From: Helianthus annuus
Lineage: Eukaryota > Streptophyta > Magnoliopsida > Asterales > Asteraceae
Direction of reading: 5' to 3'
Length of the DNA: 64,000 nucleotides
Assembly (NCBI RefSeq): GCF_002127325.2
Contig: NC_035433.2
Span: forward strand, 88,839,350-88,903,349
Below the pieces are notes generated by a model. The model saw only the letters and a program-made list of their open reading frames with translations. It was not told the origin of the DNA and ran no database searches. Shown piece by piece: positions 1 to 12,100 of this stretch. Every line of letters begins with the position of its first letter. Position 1 is the stretch's first letter. The position numbers and the translations under genes are program-made.

Positions 1-938
1 TGAATACTTTATAAGAAATCTTTTATGTTTAATTAAAATTTATCAAATTGATATATATGCATTGCGTAAAAACAATTAGATGGGACGAGTTAACACTCAG
101 CTGCTTAGGACCTGAAGCTCTAAAAACATGGATTGCTATAACCGAAAAACAGATCATTAATTTATGTACTGGTTTGGTGTGGGGCCAATGTGGTCTTGAA
201 CATGTCGGTTACCGAAAAAATAGAAAAACATTAGAATGTCATCATTACTTATAAAAGCATCCATATTGTCAATTGCCCCACAATAATTAGGTGTTAGTTA
301 CAAGTTGTAAGGAAATAACCCATCATCTAGAATTTGTAATAACATGTAACTTGGTGTTTAATGTTCTTAATAGTTGGGAGATTAAAGAAAGTTCTTCCGT
401 TTGGGTAAGGAGTAGATCGAATTTAATGGTGAGTTTAAAATTAGAGATATAATCATGTAACTTGTTGTTTGTATAGCTCAACACAACTTTTTTTTTTTTC
501 AAAATCTCACCGTTTCAAAAAAAAAATCTACAATTTGTAATCCAATTAAAAAAAGTCTACAATTACTTGTGAGGTCAAGCACATATTTTACAAATCAAAA
601 CAAGCTCATAAAATAATTTCCAATGAGTTTATAACAAGTTTCCAATCTGAATTTTAGTTGTATTCAAGTGAAAACTCTATGACAAAATCAAAACTAAACC
701 CGATTAATAAACATGCTAGTAAAAACTCTATGACAAAACTAAACCCGATTGATAAACATGCTATCATGTGTTAGATAGTCATGTCTAACTCATTTAATAA
801 ATATGTCGTTTTCGAATTAATATATCAAATAAAATAGTATGGATTCACATTAACCTGTTTAAAAATAGAATAAAAATAATTATTGTATAAGATTAACTCA
901 TATACACTCATGGGCCTCATTTTAACTTTTTTTACAAC
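1..938. other. AT-rich intergenic sequence
   Basis: No coding frame here resembles a known family and no RNA gene was recognised. A roughly 40 bp segment containing aactctatgacaaaa is repeated directly near 670-710 and 725-765. Nothing else can be supported. Confidence 0.6.
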
Positions 939-941
939 TTA

Positions 942-1680
942 GGCCGTGGGGTATGGGGCGTGAGTTTGGGCGTTGGTTGGGGCAAAACGCTTAAGTCACC
1001 ACCCCGGGAGGGCGGGAGTTTTGGCGTGGCCCCTTGGGGCTTGGGTTTCAAGCCGGGCGTGGGGCGGGGCAAAGAGGTGACATGGCGGTTTGTGAATGGC
1101 CCAAAGAAAAGAGCCGTTGGGCTAGCCGTGGCCAACGACTATAATAATAAAAAAAACTTCCATTTTTTCACTATAAAACTCATATTTTTCTTCCATTTTT
1201 TACCACATTCATCAACCACATCTTCTATACATCTTCAAATTCTCCTTCTACAATACGTAGGAGCAAAGAAGCTAGAGATGCCGCTAGAGATGCCCTGAAA
1301 CAAAGACGGGATGATTTGAAAATTCTATCCCAGCCGATTGATCACCTACAGGGTGACGAGTTAGAAATAGTCTTGGCGTTGAGAGAAGAGATAAAAAAAC
1401 AAATATAAAAGTTAGGAATTTTTTTTTTTTTTTGTAATCTTCTTTTTTTGTAATTTTCTTTATTTAAAATTATTAAAAAAAAAAGTAAATTTCTGTTATT
1501 GGGTCTGTCCAGCGGGTCAGCTCAGCCGGTCAGCCCACAAGCCCACCAAACCCACGCTCCCAAACCCCCGCCCACCATACCGTGTGTTGTAGTGGGTTTC
1601 CCATGTCTGCCACCCGGTTCCACATGTCAACCAATGCCCCAACCCAAGCCCAAACTCCCGCCCCATCATACCCCACGGCC
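942..1680 (+). mobile_element. Deleted PIF/Harbinger element upstream of LUH
   Basis: The ends are inverted repeats: ggccgtggggtatgg on the left, and the complement of the right end reads ggccgtggggtatga. A TTA target duplication lies at 939-941 and 1681-1683, the three-base type of PIF/Harbinger. At 739 bp it is far too short to be autonomous. It ends about 100 bp before the presumed promoter and leader of the LUH gene. A shorter relative with similar termini lies at 3644-3996. Confidence 0.8.
1259..1408 (+). pseudogene. C-terminal remnant of a Harbinger ORF1-like protein
   Basis: An open frame of 49 codons followed by TAA lies inside the Harbinger element at 942-1680. It encodes a charged, helical tail rich in Arg, Asp, Glu and Lys (it begins RSKEARDAARDALKQRRDD and ends with a REEIKKQI segment). 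This resembles the C-terminal part of the plant Myb/NAM-associated proteins carried as the second gene of PIF/Harbinger elements. The N-terminal DNA-binding part is missing and no start codon is obvious. The family assignment rests on general composition and location, so it is tentative. Confidence 0.4.
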
Positions 1681-1783
1681 TTAATTAAAAATATAAACAA
1701 CAATTAATTTATTACCACAAGGGTGAAAAATAAATAAGAAACACTAATTAAAATAAAAAAAAAAATCAATTTAATAGGCTTTT

Positions 1784-3169
1784 AAATGATAATGACAGCT
1801 CACACTACGTCATCCCCACCTCATCTTCCACATTCACATCTCCCCCGTCTTTCCTCTTCTATCCCTGGCCCACAGATATTAAATCTCCATTCCATACCTC
1901 ACTCCGAACCTACCGCCACTCTCCTCCAAACCTCTTTCCGAACCTCCTTTCCGCTTTCCGAACCACGCCTCAAGGTTTCGTCTTCCTTGAGCATTTTATT
2001 ATTTTTTATTTATGTCATCATGTGAAACAACTTCTGTTGTTGTTCCAGTTCACTCTGATTCGAACAGCAATATTGAATATTACTCGAGAATTTTCGTTGA
2101 ATTTGTTGCAAATTGAGGCTGAATTGTTGAATTAGATCCTGATCGGTAATTTTTGTTATGATTTATGAATTTTGATTTGTTATACGCGAATTGAACTGTT
2201 GAAGTTAGGTTTTCGAAGGAGAAATTGAAGTTTATTTGAAAATTTTCGTTGAATTTGTTCTGTTTGAAGTTAAATCGTTGTATTAGATCTTGATCAGTAA
2301 GTTTTGTTATGAATTTTGATTCATTATACACGGATTGAACTGTTGAAGTTAGGTTTTCGAAGAAGAAATTGAAGTTCATTCGAGGATTTTCGTTGAAATC
2401 TCTTCGGTTTGAGGCTGAATCGTTGAGTTAGATCCTGATCGGTAAGTTTTGTAATGAATTTTGATTCGTTTCGCACGAATTGAACTGTTTTAGTTAGGTT
2501 TTGCTTCATTTTTGTTCAGATTTTGGAGTTTAGAAGCCGTTTTTGATTCATCACACACGAACTGAACTATTTTTAGCTTTGAATGTTACTATTGTTAATT
2601 CGATTTTGTTGAATTCATCTGATATTAGTTGTTAATCGTGAATTTAGATTTTGAATCGTGCTAGTGGATCTAGAATGTTCGTGTGTTTGAATTTCATTGA
2701 TTATAAATCAGTGATTGAAGTTGAATTTCGTATTGATTGTGTTTGGAACTGTTCAATAAGGTTAGGTTTGCAGAGAATTGATTCGAACGTAGATATTGCT
2801 ATCAGAAGTCCTAATTACGGTTGTTACGGTTAGTGAAGTTTATTGATCGTTTCTAGGTTAGAATTTTACTCATAACTCTTTGTTTTTTTGTTGAATTAAG
2901 TTAATATCGGTTGTTGATTATGAATCAAGGTTTGGAGTTAACGTCGTTGTTCGTTCGGTCATCAATGCTGGAGTTATTGTGATGGACTTTTGGTAAGATA
3001 TAATCGCTTTTTTTTGTTGATTTTGTTATGATTAATTATTAATATTCAAATTTGCAATTCAGAGTTCTAGAATTGATTTTAAGCTGTTTTTATTTTTCTG
3101 ATTTGTAGAAGTGATTGCAGAAAATAGTTGAGATTGACCTTATTTTTGATCGAGAATTCGGAACTAAAC
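1784..3169 (+). promoter_or_regulatory. LUH promoter/leader region with 5' UTR intron(s)
   Basis: The pyrimidine-rich stretch from about 1800 to 2030 looks like a transcribed plant leader. A splice acceptor, atttgtag, ends at 3108, leaving 61 nt of leader before the ATG at 3170. Donor-like sites are gatcg/gtaattt (GT at 2146), gatca/gtaagtt (2297) and gatcg/gtaagtt (2442), with another, ttttg/gtaagat, at 2993. One or more leader introns are therefore likely, but which donor is used cannot be told from DNA. No confident TATA box was assigned. Confidence 0.5.
2099..2515 (+). repeat. Tandem repeat of about 148 bp in the LUH leader
   Basis: Nearly three diverged copies start near 2099, 2250 and 2396. 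Each carries a tagatc(c/t)tgatc(g/a)gtaa block, then an attttgatt block, then gaattgaactgtt or a close variant, then a gttaggtttt block. The third copy breaks off near 2510. Each copy carries a splice-donor-like site, at 2146, 2297 and 2442. Confidence 0.75.
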
Positions 3170-6100
3170 ATGGCGCAGAGTAGCTGGGAAGCTGATAAGA
3201 TGTAAGTAATCTTCATCTGTTTTGTTCTGGTTGTTATTCATTTATGGAGTATTATTTTATACTGTTGTATAAATTTACTTGTGAATTGATGTCTTAATTA
3301 TTTTTCCAAGATGATTTGGATTATCAAAATTAAAATTACGTTTAAGCTAAATTAAAAGTACTCAATTCAACTGCCAAGGGACTGATCCCTGAGGGACATA
3401 ATTTATTGTAGGGAGTATCATTATGTCTGCAGTACGTTGTTTTAATTGCCTTACTCTGTAAGGTGGTGTAGTAGTCTGTACCAGTTTTTAATGTATTCGT
3501 CCTTATTGCTTCCAAATATCTTCTATCATGTCTGATAATCTTTTCTGGGCAGGGTTTTGAGTTCAGTTCTGATCTTGGAAATTTAAACCTAATAATTCCT
3601 GTGCTAAAATTGGCATATATGTTTTGTATTATTATTTATCTTAGACTATGGGGTATGGGGCGTGGGTTGGGTACAAACGCCCAAGTCATCACCCCGGGTG
3701 GGCTTGGGTTTCGGCGTGGCCCCTTGGGCGGGGGTTTCAGCTCGGGCGTTGGGCGGGCCTAGCGGTCTTCCGTGGCCGGCTCTCATTGGCTGGGTTGGCT
3801 AGGCTATAGGTGGCTAGGATTTAGTTTTGTGTGTATTTTTATAATAATAGAAAAAAAAAATTATAATACGTGGCCAACCCACGCAGGCTAGCCACGCCCC
3901 GCCATACCGACCCAACATGCAACTGACCAGCGGTGCCCCTCGAAGTCCACGTGTCAACCCATGCCCCAAACCCCCGCCCCACCATACCCCACGGTCTTAA
4001 AATACTTGAATACAGTTATTAAACTTCAATCCATTTGAAACTCTAAAATGCCAGAGTGAAAATATTTTGTTATTTATTAATTATTTTTTGTGGAGACGGA
4101 GGGTGTACTTGTACGATTGTAATTGCAGCTTGTAGCTATTACTTTGATTGTCGATGACTTGAGTAATTTTTACGGAGATTGACGCTGATCTAGATAGCAT
4201 TCATGTAGACTTTTTTTTCCTTCTTTATCCAAGAACGTCATTTGTTCACCTAAGTGATCAAATGCTGTACTAAAGTTGGAATAGATGGATATTAATTTTT
4301 TGTTCACTTGTGGTTATTCTTTGATGGTTTTATACTTTTATTCTAATCTTGAATTTACCCTTTTTGCTAGGCTGGATGTTTACATCCATGACTATTTGTT
4401 GAAACGGAAGTTGCACGAATCTGCAAAAGCTTTCATGACTGAAGGCAAGGTTGCTACAGATCCTGTAGGTATGTTGTCATGGTTCCATTGATGATTGTTT
4501 TTTTTTTTTCAAATTGATTCCCTGTGTGTGGATCTTGGAATATGAGTCAGTGGTGGATTGCGGCCACCCGAATGCAAATTTTTATTTAATCGATGCACGA
4601 AGAAGGCAATAAGCATTGATTGCAGTTTAGTTAATACTTAGATATCCTGTTTTCGATTAATGTGCAGCTATTGATGCTCCGGGTGGATTTCTGTTTGAAT
4701 GGTGGTCTGTTTTCTGGGACATTTTTATTGCAAGGACTAATGAGAAACATTCTGAGGCTGCTGTAGCTTACATCGAGGTTTTTGATGATGCTTCACCTTA
4801 TATATTTATTTATTTTTAATATTTTTTATGGTCCCTGGTGTTCACTTTTTTGTTATGTTTATCCCCTTTTTTGTGTTTTTCATTTTCTCCGTTTTGAAAC
4901 AAATAACAGACCCAACAAATGAAAGTAAAGGAACACCAGCAACAGCTTCAAATGCAGCAGATGCATCTCATACAACAACGGAATGCTCAACTGCAAAGAA
5001 GGGATCCTAATCATCCTCCAATTGGTGGGCCCGTTAATGCTATAAATACAGACGGAATGATGGGAAAACCATCACCCAGCACACATGGTATGAAAATGTA
5101 TGAAGAACCCATGAAGCCTGCCCATTCTATGGATTCAGAAACATCCCCAGCTCTTCTTGATGCTAGTAGGATGGGCCTTCTTAAATCAGCCACTAATCAT
5201 CAAGGGTACAATCACTTCTCTACTATTAGTTCCCGTTTTATTTTCTCTCATTCAAAAGTTTTTGAATTATCATATTCTTTTGGTATTTGTACTTCATCCA
5301 GACAGTTAGTGCAAGGAACTTCTTCGAATATGTCGACAAGTTTGCAGCAAATTCAAGGGAGGTCTCAGTTGAATGTGGTATATTCGTGCCTTATCTAATT
5401 GTTTGCATGTAGATTTATGTAAAAAAAGTTTTGTTCACGCTTGGTCTCATGAAATTGTGTATAAATTGTAGGAAGTTAAACAAGAAGTTAACATGGGTAA
5501 TACACCGAAATCTTTGGCCACAGATCCTTCATCAATTTATGGGCAGGCCATTTTGCAGTCAAAGTCTGGATTGGGTACTACAGGTAATCTTTCCACATAT
5601 CTCTTCTAGTGAATGAATTAGTTTGAAATCAAGCGCTCTTAAACTAAGCAGTTAATGCGGTAAAAATCGGATACGGTCAAGGACCGATATTTGATATATC
5701 GGTAATTGCGTTGGGATATCAGTAATTTTAATATCATGCTGAATTTATATATTGCAATTTAACACTAACAATTCAGTTTACTCTTCTACCGTTAACAAAT
5801 TAACCTTTTGCAACTTGCAATACACTAACAAGTGTAGCAAGTAGGAACTAATTAAGACTTAAAACACTAACAATTAACACTTAGGAGTTTAGGACTTAAA
5901 ACACTAATAGCAGCAATAAGTAGAAAGACGAATGGTAGAACTAAGAAGAAAGGTACTGATATCGGGAAAATCAATGATATATCGGTCATTATCGACGATA
6001 TGGTACCGATATTCTGACCGATATTTTGCACCGATATCTCAGTAGGAGACTGATAACCTATATATCACCGATATATTGGCGATGTTAACTGCATAGCTCT

Positions 6101-9100
6101 TAAATTTACTAGGAATAGGATTTATTTTTTCTACTGCATAGGGACACATGGCTTGTTAGACAGCTTAAAAATAATGGGACTATCTTCTGTCTTAACTGAT
6201 TTTCATAGCTGTTATTCGATGTTGATTCTGTTGGCAAGTATTACTCTATTGTTTTGCTGAACTTATCTGGAATGAGTAGTATTACTCTATGTGGATGCTT
6301 TAAACAATCTATTCTAAAAGGAAGTTTACTTATTTTTTTTATACTTTTTTTCAGGATTAAACCAAGGTGTAACTGGGCTACCGTTGAAGGGTTGGCCTCT
6401 AACTGTAAGTATTTCATAGTCATTTTCTGCAATATGCTGTATGTTTTTTTCGTATTTGACCTATGACGTTGGAATACAATGCAGGGGATTGACCAACTAC
6501 GCCCGGGTTTAGGTTTGCAAGTACATAAACCAAATATCCAAAACCCCAACCAGTTTTATATGGCATCACAACAACAGGTATTGGCGCAGGCCCAGGCCCA
6601 GGCCCAAGCCCAAGGCACCCTCGGAACTTCACCAAATTATGGATTTGTAGGTGGATTGCCAAGGGGTAATTTAATTATGAAAGATGGTCAAGCCACACGA
6701 AACGAGGGATCTGTAGGTTCCCCTGGGCAAATGACTTCACCCAAGGTTAAAATTCTCTTCTTACCACCCTTTGATTATTCCACAGGCTAGGTTTTTCATG
6801 ACCCGAATTGGGATATATTTTATTTCTAACGGGCCAATGGGTAGAGAATAAAGTTAGCTAAAAATAGATTAGTCCCTCAAGGTTTATTTTTAATGCATAC
6901 AAACTACTATCTGTGTTATTACAAATATTAGATTACTGTTGTAATGATACATCTTTCATTGTATCGATACAAAAAAAAAAATCTTTTTTTCCCAAGAAGT
7001 GATCTAGGTCAACTGATTCGACCCACTCATATGTTACCAGTTACACACCCACCCATTTTTCTGTATCTATTATTAAAGTTCACAACCTCAGATGATCTTC
7101 AAAATTTCAAGATGTCATTTATATTGTCTCAACTATTTCTGAAGCAATAAAGCCTTAATTTTGACCATAAATGTTTCTAACAGATGAAGTTGCCACAGAT
7201 GCAACAGTCTTCTTCACAACAACAAGACCAGCTGCAACAGCAACAACAACTCCAGATGCAACAGCAACAGGTGGTTCTTATTGTTTTTATCTGTTTTTAT
7301 TCTTGCAATGCTTTTGTATCATTTAATTACTGTTTTTATTATCAACTTTGGAGCAGAACAATAGAAAAAGGAAACAACATTCTTCATCTGGGCCAGCTAA
7401 CAGCACTGGTACAGGGAATACAGTGGGCCCATCAGTACCAAGTTCTCCAGCATCAACTCATACACCTGGAGATGGTGTAACCACATCAAGCAGTATGCAG
7501 CATGTGAACATTGTGCAGAAAAGTATGATGATGTATGGTGCAGATGGAACAGGTGGGCTTGCTTCATCAACAAATCAGCTGGTAAGCCCGTTTCATTTTC
7601 TACATAAAGCTTTTGATCTTACTAGATGATTGCAATGACCATAGAATAAAATTTGCACAGGATGACATTGAGCACTTTGGTGATATTGGTGCCCTGGATG
7701 ATAATGTGGAGTCTTTTCTACAGCAAGATGCTGGAGATTATAGCACATTAAAACAGACACTTACAGAGCCCAAAACAGGGTCTTCCAAGGGTATTTAATG
7801 ATAAACATTTCGTTTACAAAAAGAATTATCATTTCTGCCCTCGTAATATCTAAACTCTATCATACAGGTTTTTCTTTCGGGGAAGTTGGGTGTATACGAA
7901 CAAGAAATAAGGTTACATGCTGCCACTTCTCTTCCGATGGGAAGTTGCTAGCTAGTGCGGGCCATGACAAAAAGGTAAGAAACTAAGAATTAGAATTTTG
8001 ACGATTTCAACCCATGGGATGTAAAAATGGGTTGATTTGGTCTTTATTAATGCTAACTGGTCAAATGTGTAATTCTAGAAATTGAAACAAAATGGAAACG
8101 GGTTAAACATACCCCGTTAGATAATCAATTGCTTTGAAGTTGTATCCCCCATTCCCCCTAAATTGTTTTAGTTAAGAAAATTGACCGTTGTAATTTTACA
8201 ATCATATTGTTAGTTATGAATAAATGACCGTCTTCCAGTCAACCGAACTAGGGGTGTGAGTTTCTAACACGACACGAATCTAACATGAAATTCGCTGGTT
8301 TGGGTTTAGTCGAAATGGGTTCGGGTCAGTTTCAGGTTGAACCCGCGAACCCGTTTAGCTAAACGGGTTGGGTTCGTGTCAACCCGATCAGGTTGGCGGG
8401 TCGACCCGTTTAACCCATTTATATTATATTATATTTTTTACATTATGTTGTATGTCATAAATTACATTGGGTGGGTGTTTTATGCCATTATTATAACTTA
8501 AAAAGAGAAATTGATATTATATTTTATAATTAAAATGTCATTGTACTATCTACATTTGTATTTTTTATAGTAAAATTTTAATTTTAATATGTTATTTGCT
8601 AGAAAAAAAAATTTAAAAATAAAAATTTCGGGTTGAACGGGTCGTGTTCAGGTCAACCTACGGATATTCGGGTTGTGTTCGGGTTCATTTGTATGACACG
8701 AATTTCGGGTTCGGGTTGAGACCGCCAACCCACGAACACAACCCGTTTAGCACCCCTAAACCGGACCCAACCCAATCTGTTTTGACATGTCTAAGACCAC
8801 ATGTAGTGGGCGTCGTTTTTTCAAAAATATTGCCCAATTCCGCCCCTTGCCCACCCCCATGGGCGTTTTCGGGCGTGTTTTCGCCTAGATTTTGTTTTGG
8901 CGTGTTTTGAAACACGTTGAAGGGGGGATTTCTTGGCCAATCACATTTGAGCTTCCATTTTTTGGCCAATAAGATTTTTTAAATGTTTATTTTATTTTAT
9001 TTTATTTTATTACAAACATAATGCCCCACAATCCCCACATCCCCACTACACCCCTTTTGTAAAAACGCCCAATAATGCCCCATTGCTGACTGGGCTGCCA

Positions 9101-12100
9101 CATGGCGCAAAACGCCCTAGGGTGGGGCATTATTCACCCCAACGACTACGCATGGTCTAAAATATAACCCTTCTGACCTTTTATGCTACCCACCTGTCTT
9201 GCTAAATATAGTATATGATGATTATACTGCATGCTACCTGTTTTATTGTTTAATTATTTATTCATGGCTTCTGACTTTCTGTAACTTATCATTAATCAAG
9301 CGTGTCAAGGCAGTTAATAACTACTTGTTCTGTTTAGGCTGTTTTGTGGAACATGGATACGCTGCAAACCGAGAACACCCCTGAAGAACACCAATACGTA
9401 ATAACTGATGTTCGCTTTAGACCAAATTCAACTCAATTAGCAACTGCTTCCTTTGATAAGTCTGTACGGATATGGGATGCCGCTAATGTAAGCCTTGTTT
9501 TTTACCTTATTATGCGATGTACACTATTAGAGTATAATGTTTTTATAAATATTTGTTGGGTTCTGAGATGCATTACGTTTTGAATATAATCTTGCAGCCA
9601 AGCTATTGTTTGCATGCACATACGGGCCATACAGCACATGTTATGTCCTTGGATTTTCATCCAAAGAAGAATGATCTTTTCTGCTTCTGTGATAGTAACA
9701 GTGAAATTCGATATTGGAATCTCAGCCCGTTTGTCTGTACTCGCATCTCTAAGGTTGGTCTGAAATTGTATATAGCTGATTAGAACTGGTCAAATGAGTT
9801 GACTGTGTCGCTGCCTAAAAAACAAATTTTGTCCAAAAACTGGGCAATTCAATATTCATAGGATATAAAAAAAATCTTAAGAAATCAAAACATCAACCCC
9901 ACCTCAAATTATAATGTTCATCATTGCATTGATGAGTTCTTTTTCACGTTTGAATGTTTGATGAACTTGGCCGTAAGTAGTGCTGGCAATCACAATCCGT
10001 GCGGCTGTTTATGGGTAGATTTGGGTAAATTTCATCTGCCTTTTGGGTTCCTTTGGGTTAGTCAAACATACATCACGGGTCAAAACGGATATCTAACAAA
10101 ATCTCGGCAAGGAAGCACGGGTCAGAATGGGTCATAGCAGGTGACTGGACGGGTCAAAATGGGTCAAGGCAGGTGTACGACGGGTCGTCACCTTCTTCTA
10201 CCACCGGCTTCTTCTACCGCCTTCGATTCTACACCTACAGCCGATTGTGCACCAAACACCCATGGATTCAATTTTTTTTCTTGAACGAATCATCAACACA
10301 ATTAACATCTTGTTTGTCTTCTAGTTTTTTACCATCGTTATGTGAGATTGCATCTGAGTTTGAAGGATGCTTGAGTAGATAGAGAAACAAAAGGTCTGGA
10401 TGCTTGAGTAGAGAGAGGAACAAAAGGTGTGTTGACTATGGGTATTTTAAATATCTTTTTTTCATCAGTTTTTATTTAAGTATTATATATAATATGCCTC
10501 GTAAGTTGTAACCTGTGGTAGATCACTCATCACCTGCCAATGAGGTAGGTAGTGGTGGAGTGGTTGGGGAAAAATTTGGTGTTCCTTGTGACTCAGGTTC
10601 GACTCCCACTCTCCCCATTATTTTCTGCGGCATCCAGGTGAAGGGCGAATGCGGGTGGCGCCGGTTCGTCTTGGATGAGAGGCGAGGTTTTACCGATTAT
10701 TCCACTGTCGTGCCTTCGGGCGGGTGGAGGTCGGTTTTCCGCGCATCTGGGAGAGCCAAGGGGCTGGCGGCGGTCGAGTAGTCGACCTTGGCCACAACGC
10801 CCGGTGTCACGTTGGTTGGCACGTCGTTCCTTGCCGTTCAAAAAAAACAGATCACTCATCACCGTACCATGTACATATGTTGTTTTTTTTCTAAGTTGTT
10901 TAAATATTTTAAATTAGCCCCACACCCACCACACATTCATATCAATGGTCTCACAGACATTGATTAAATTTCTTTTCTTATCTTTGATAAGTTTGATTAT
11001 GGTCTCACAGACACTGATTAAATTTTTTTTCTTACCTCTGATAAGTTTGAGTATTATATTTTGGTCGTTTGAAGGAGGAAAGATGGATATACTTGTAATA
11101 CATTTCTTTTAAAATAGAAAAACCTTTTTAAACCAACCCGACCCGAAACCCGCCCTGACCCGCAACCCGTTCCGACCCGAACCCGTTTTGACCCGAACCA
11201 AAACAACCTTTTTTAATTGACCCCTTTTGACCCGAACCCGTTTTGACACATGACCCATGACCCGACCCGTTTGCCAGGTCTAGCCGTAAGAAATAGTTTG
11301 AAAGCGAACCACGTTTTTAGAAGAAAAAATTAAGCCATATAATATTATCGCTTTGCATTATATAAAACGTTTACCACCAATTAATTATTTCAAATCTAAA
11401 TTAAAAACTTGTAATTTCATCTTCATCCATTTGAGTTTTACAATGTGTGTGTGTGTACAGAGGAATAGGATGTTATAAAAAGTGATTTTCGCTAAAAGTG
11501 AACTGATGCATAAACTTTTTGAGTGGGAGAAAGAGAGCTTGATGCATGTAATGATTTACAAATTTTTTGGGAGGGTTTGCATCATTTTTAAACGTGCCGT
11601 TATCAGAACTACCAAAAATTTTGCAATGATACAACAATGCAAAAACGTTATATGCAGGTGTTCCATACTTCCATCAATGTATAAAAGAGATACATCTTAT
11701 AACATAGATGCGCATGCAACACAAACCATGGTGCATTAGTGACTTTCACACTTATCAAAAGCACCATCGTTTGTGTTGCATGCGTGTCAACGCTATAAGA
11801 TGTTGCGTCACTTTCATACATTGATGCAACACTTATATATAATGTTTTTGCATTGTTGTATCATTGCATCATTTTTGGTGGTTCCTTAATTCTGATAACC
11901 GCGCGTTTAAAATGATGCAAGCCTCCCCAAAAAGTTTGTGAATCACTACATGTGTCAACCTTTCTTCCTTCCTAACCTGTTTACCATAAGCTTCCTTCCG
12001 CTCAAAAAGTTATGCATCAATTCACTTTTTAGCGAAAATCACTTCTTATCACATCCTATTCCTTTGTACACACACCCATTGTAAAACTCAATTGGATGAA

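Noticed and set aside
10553..10606. Possible tRNA gene
   Set aside because: Box A and box B are perfect but there is no cloverleaf with acceptor stem, and the unit is a SINE with a 15 bp target duplication and A tail.
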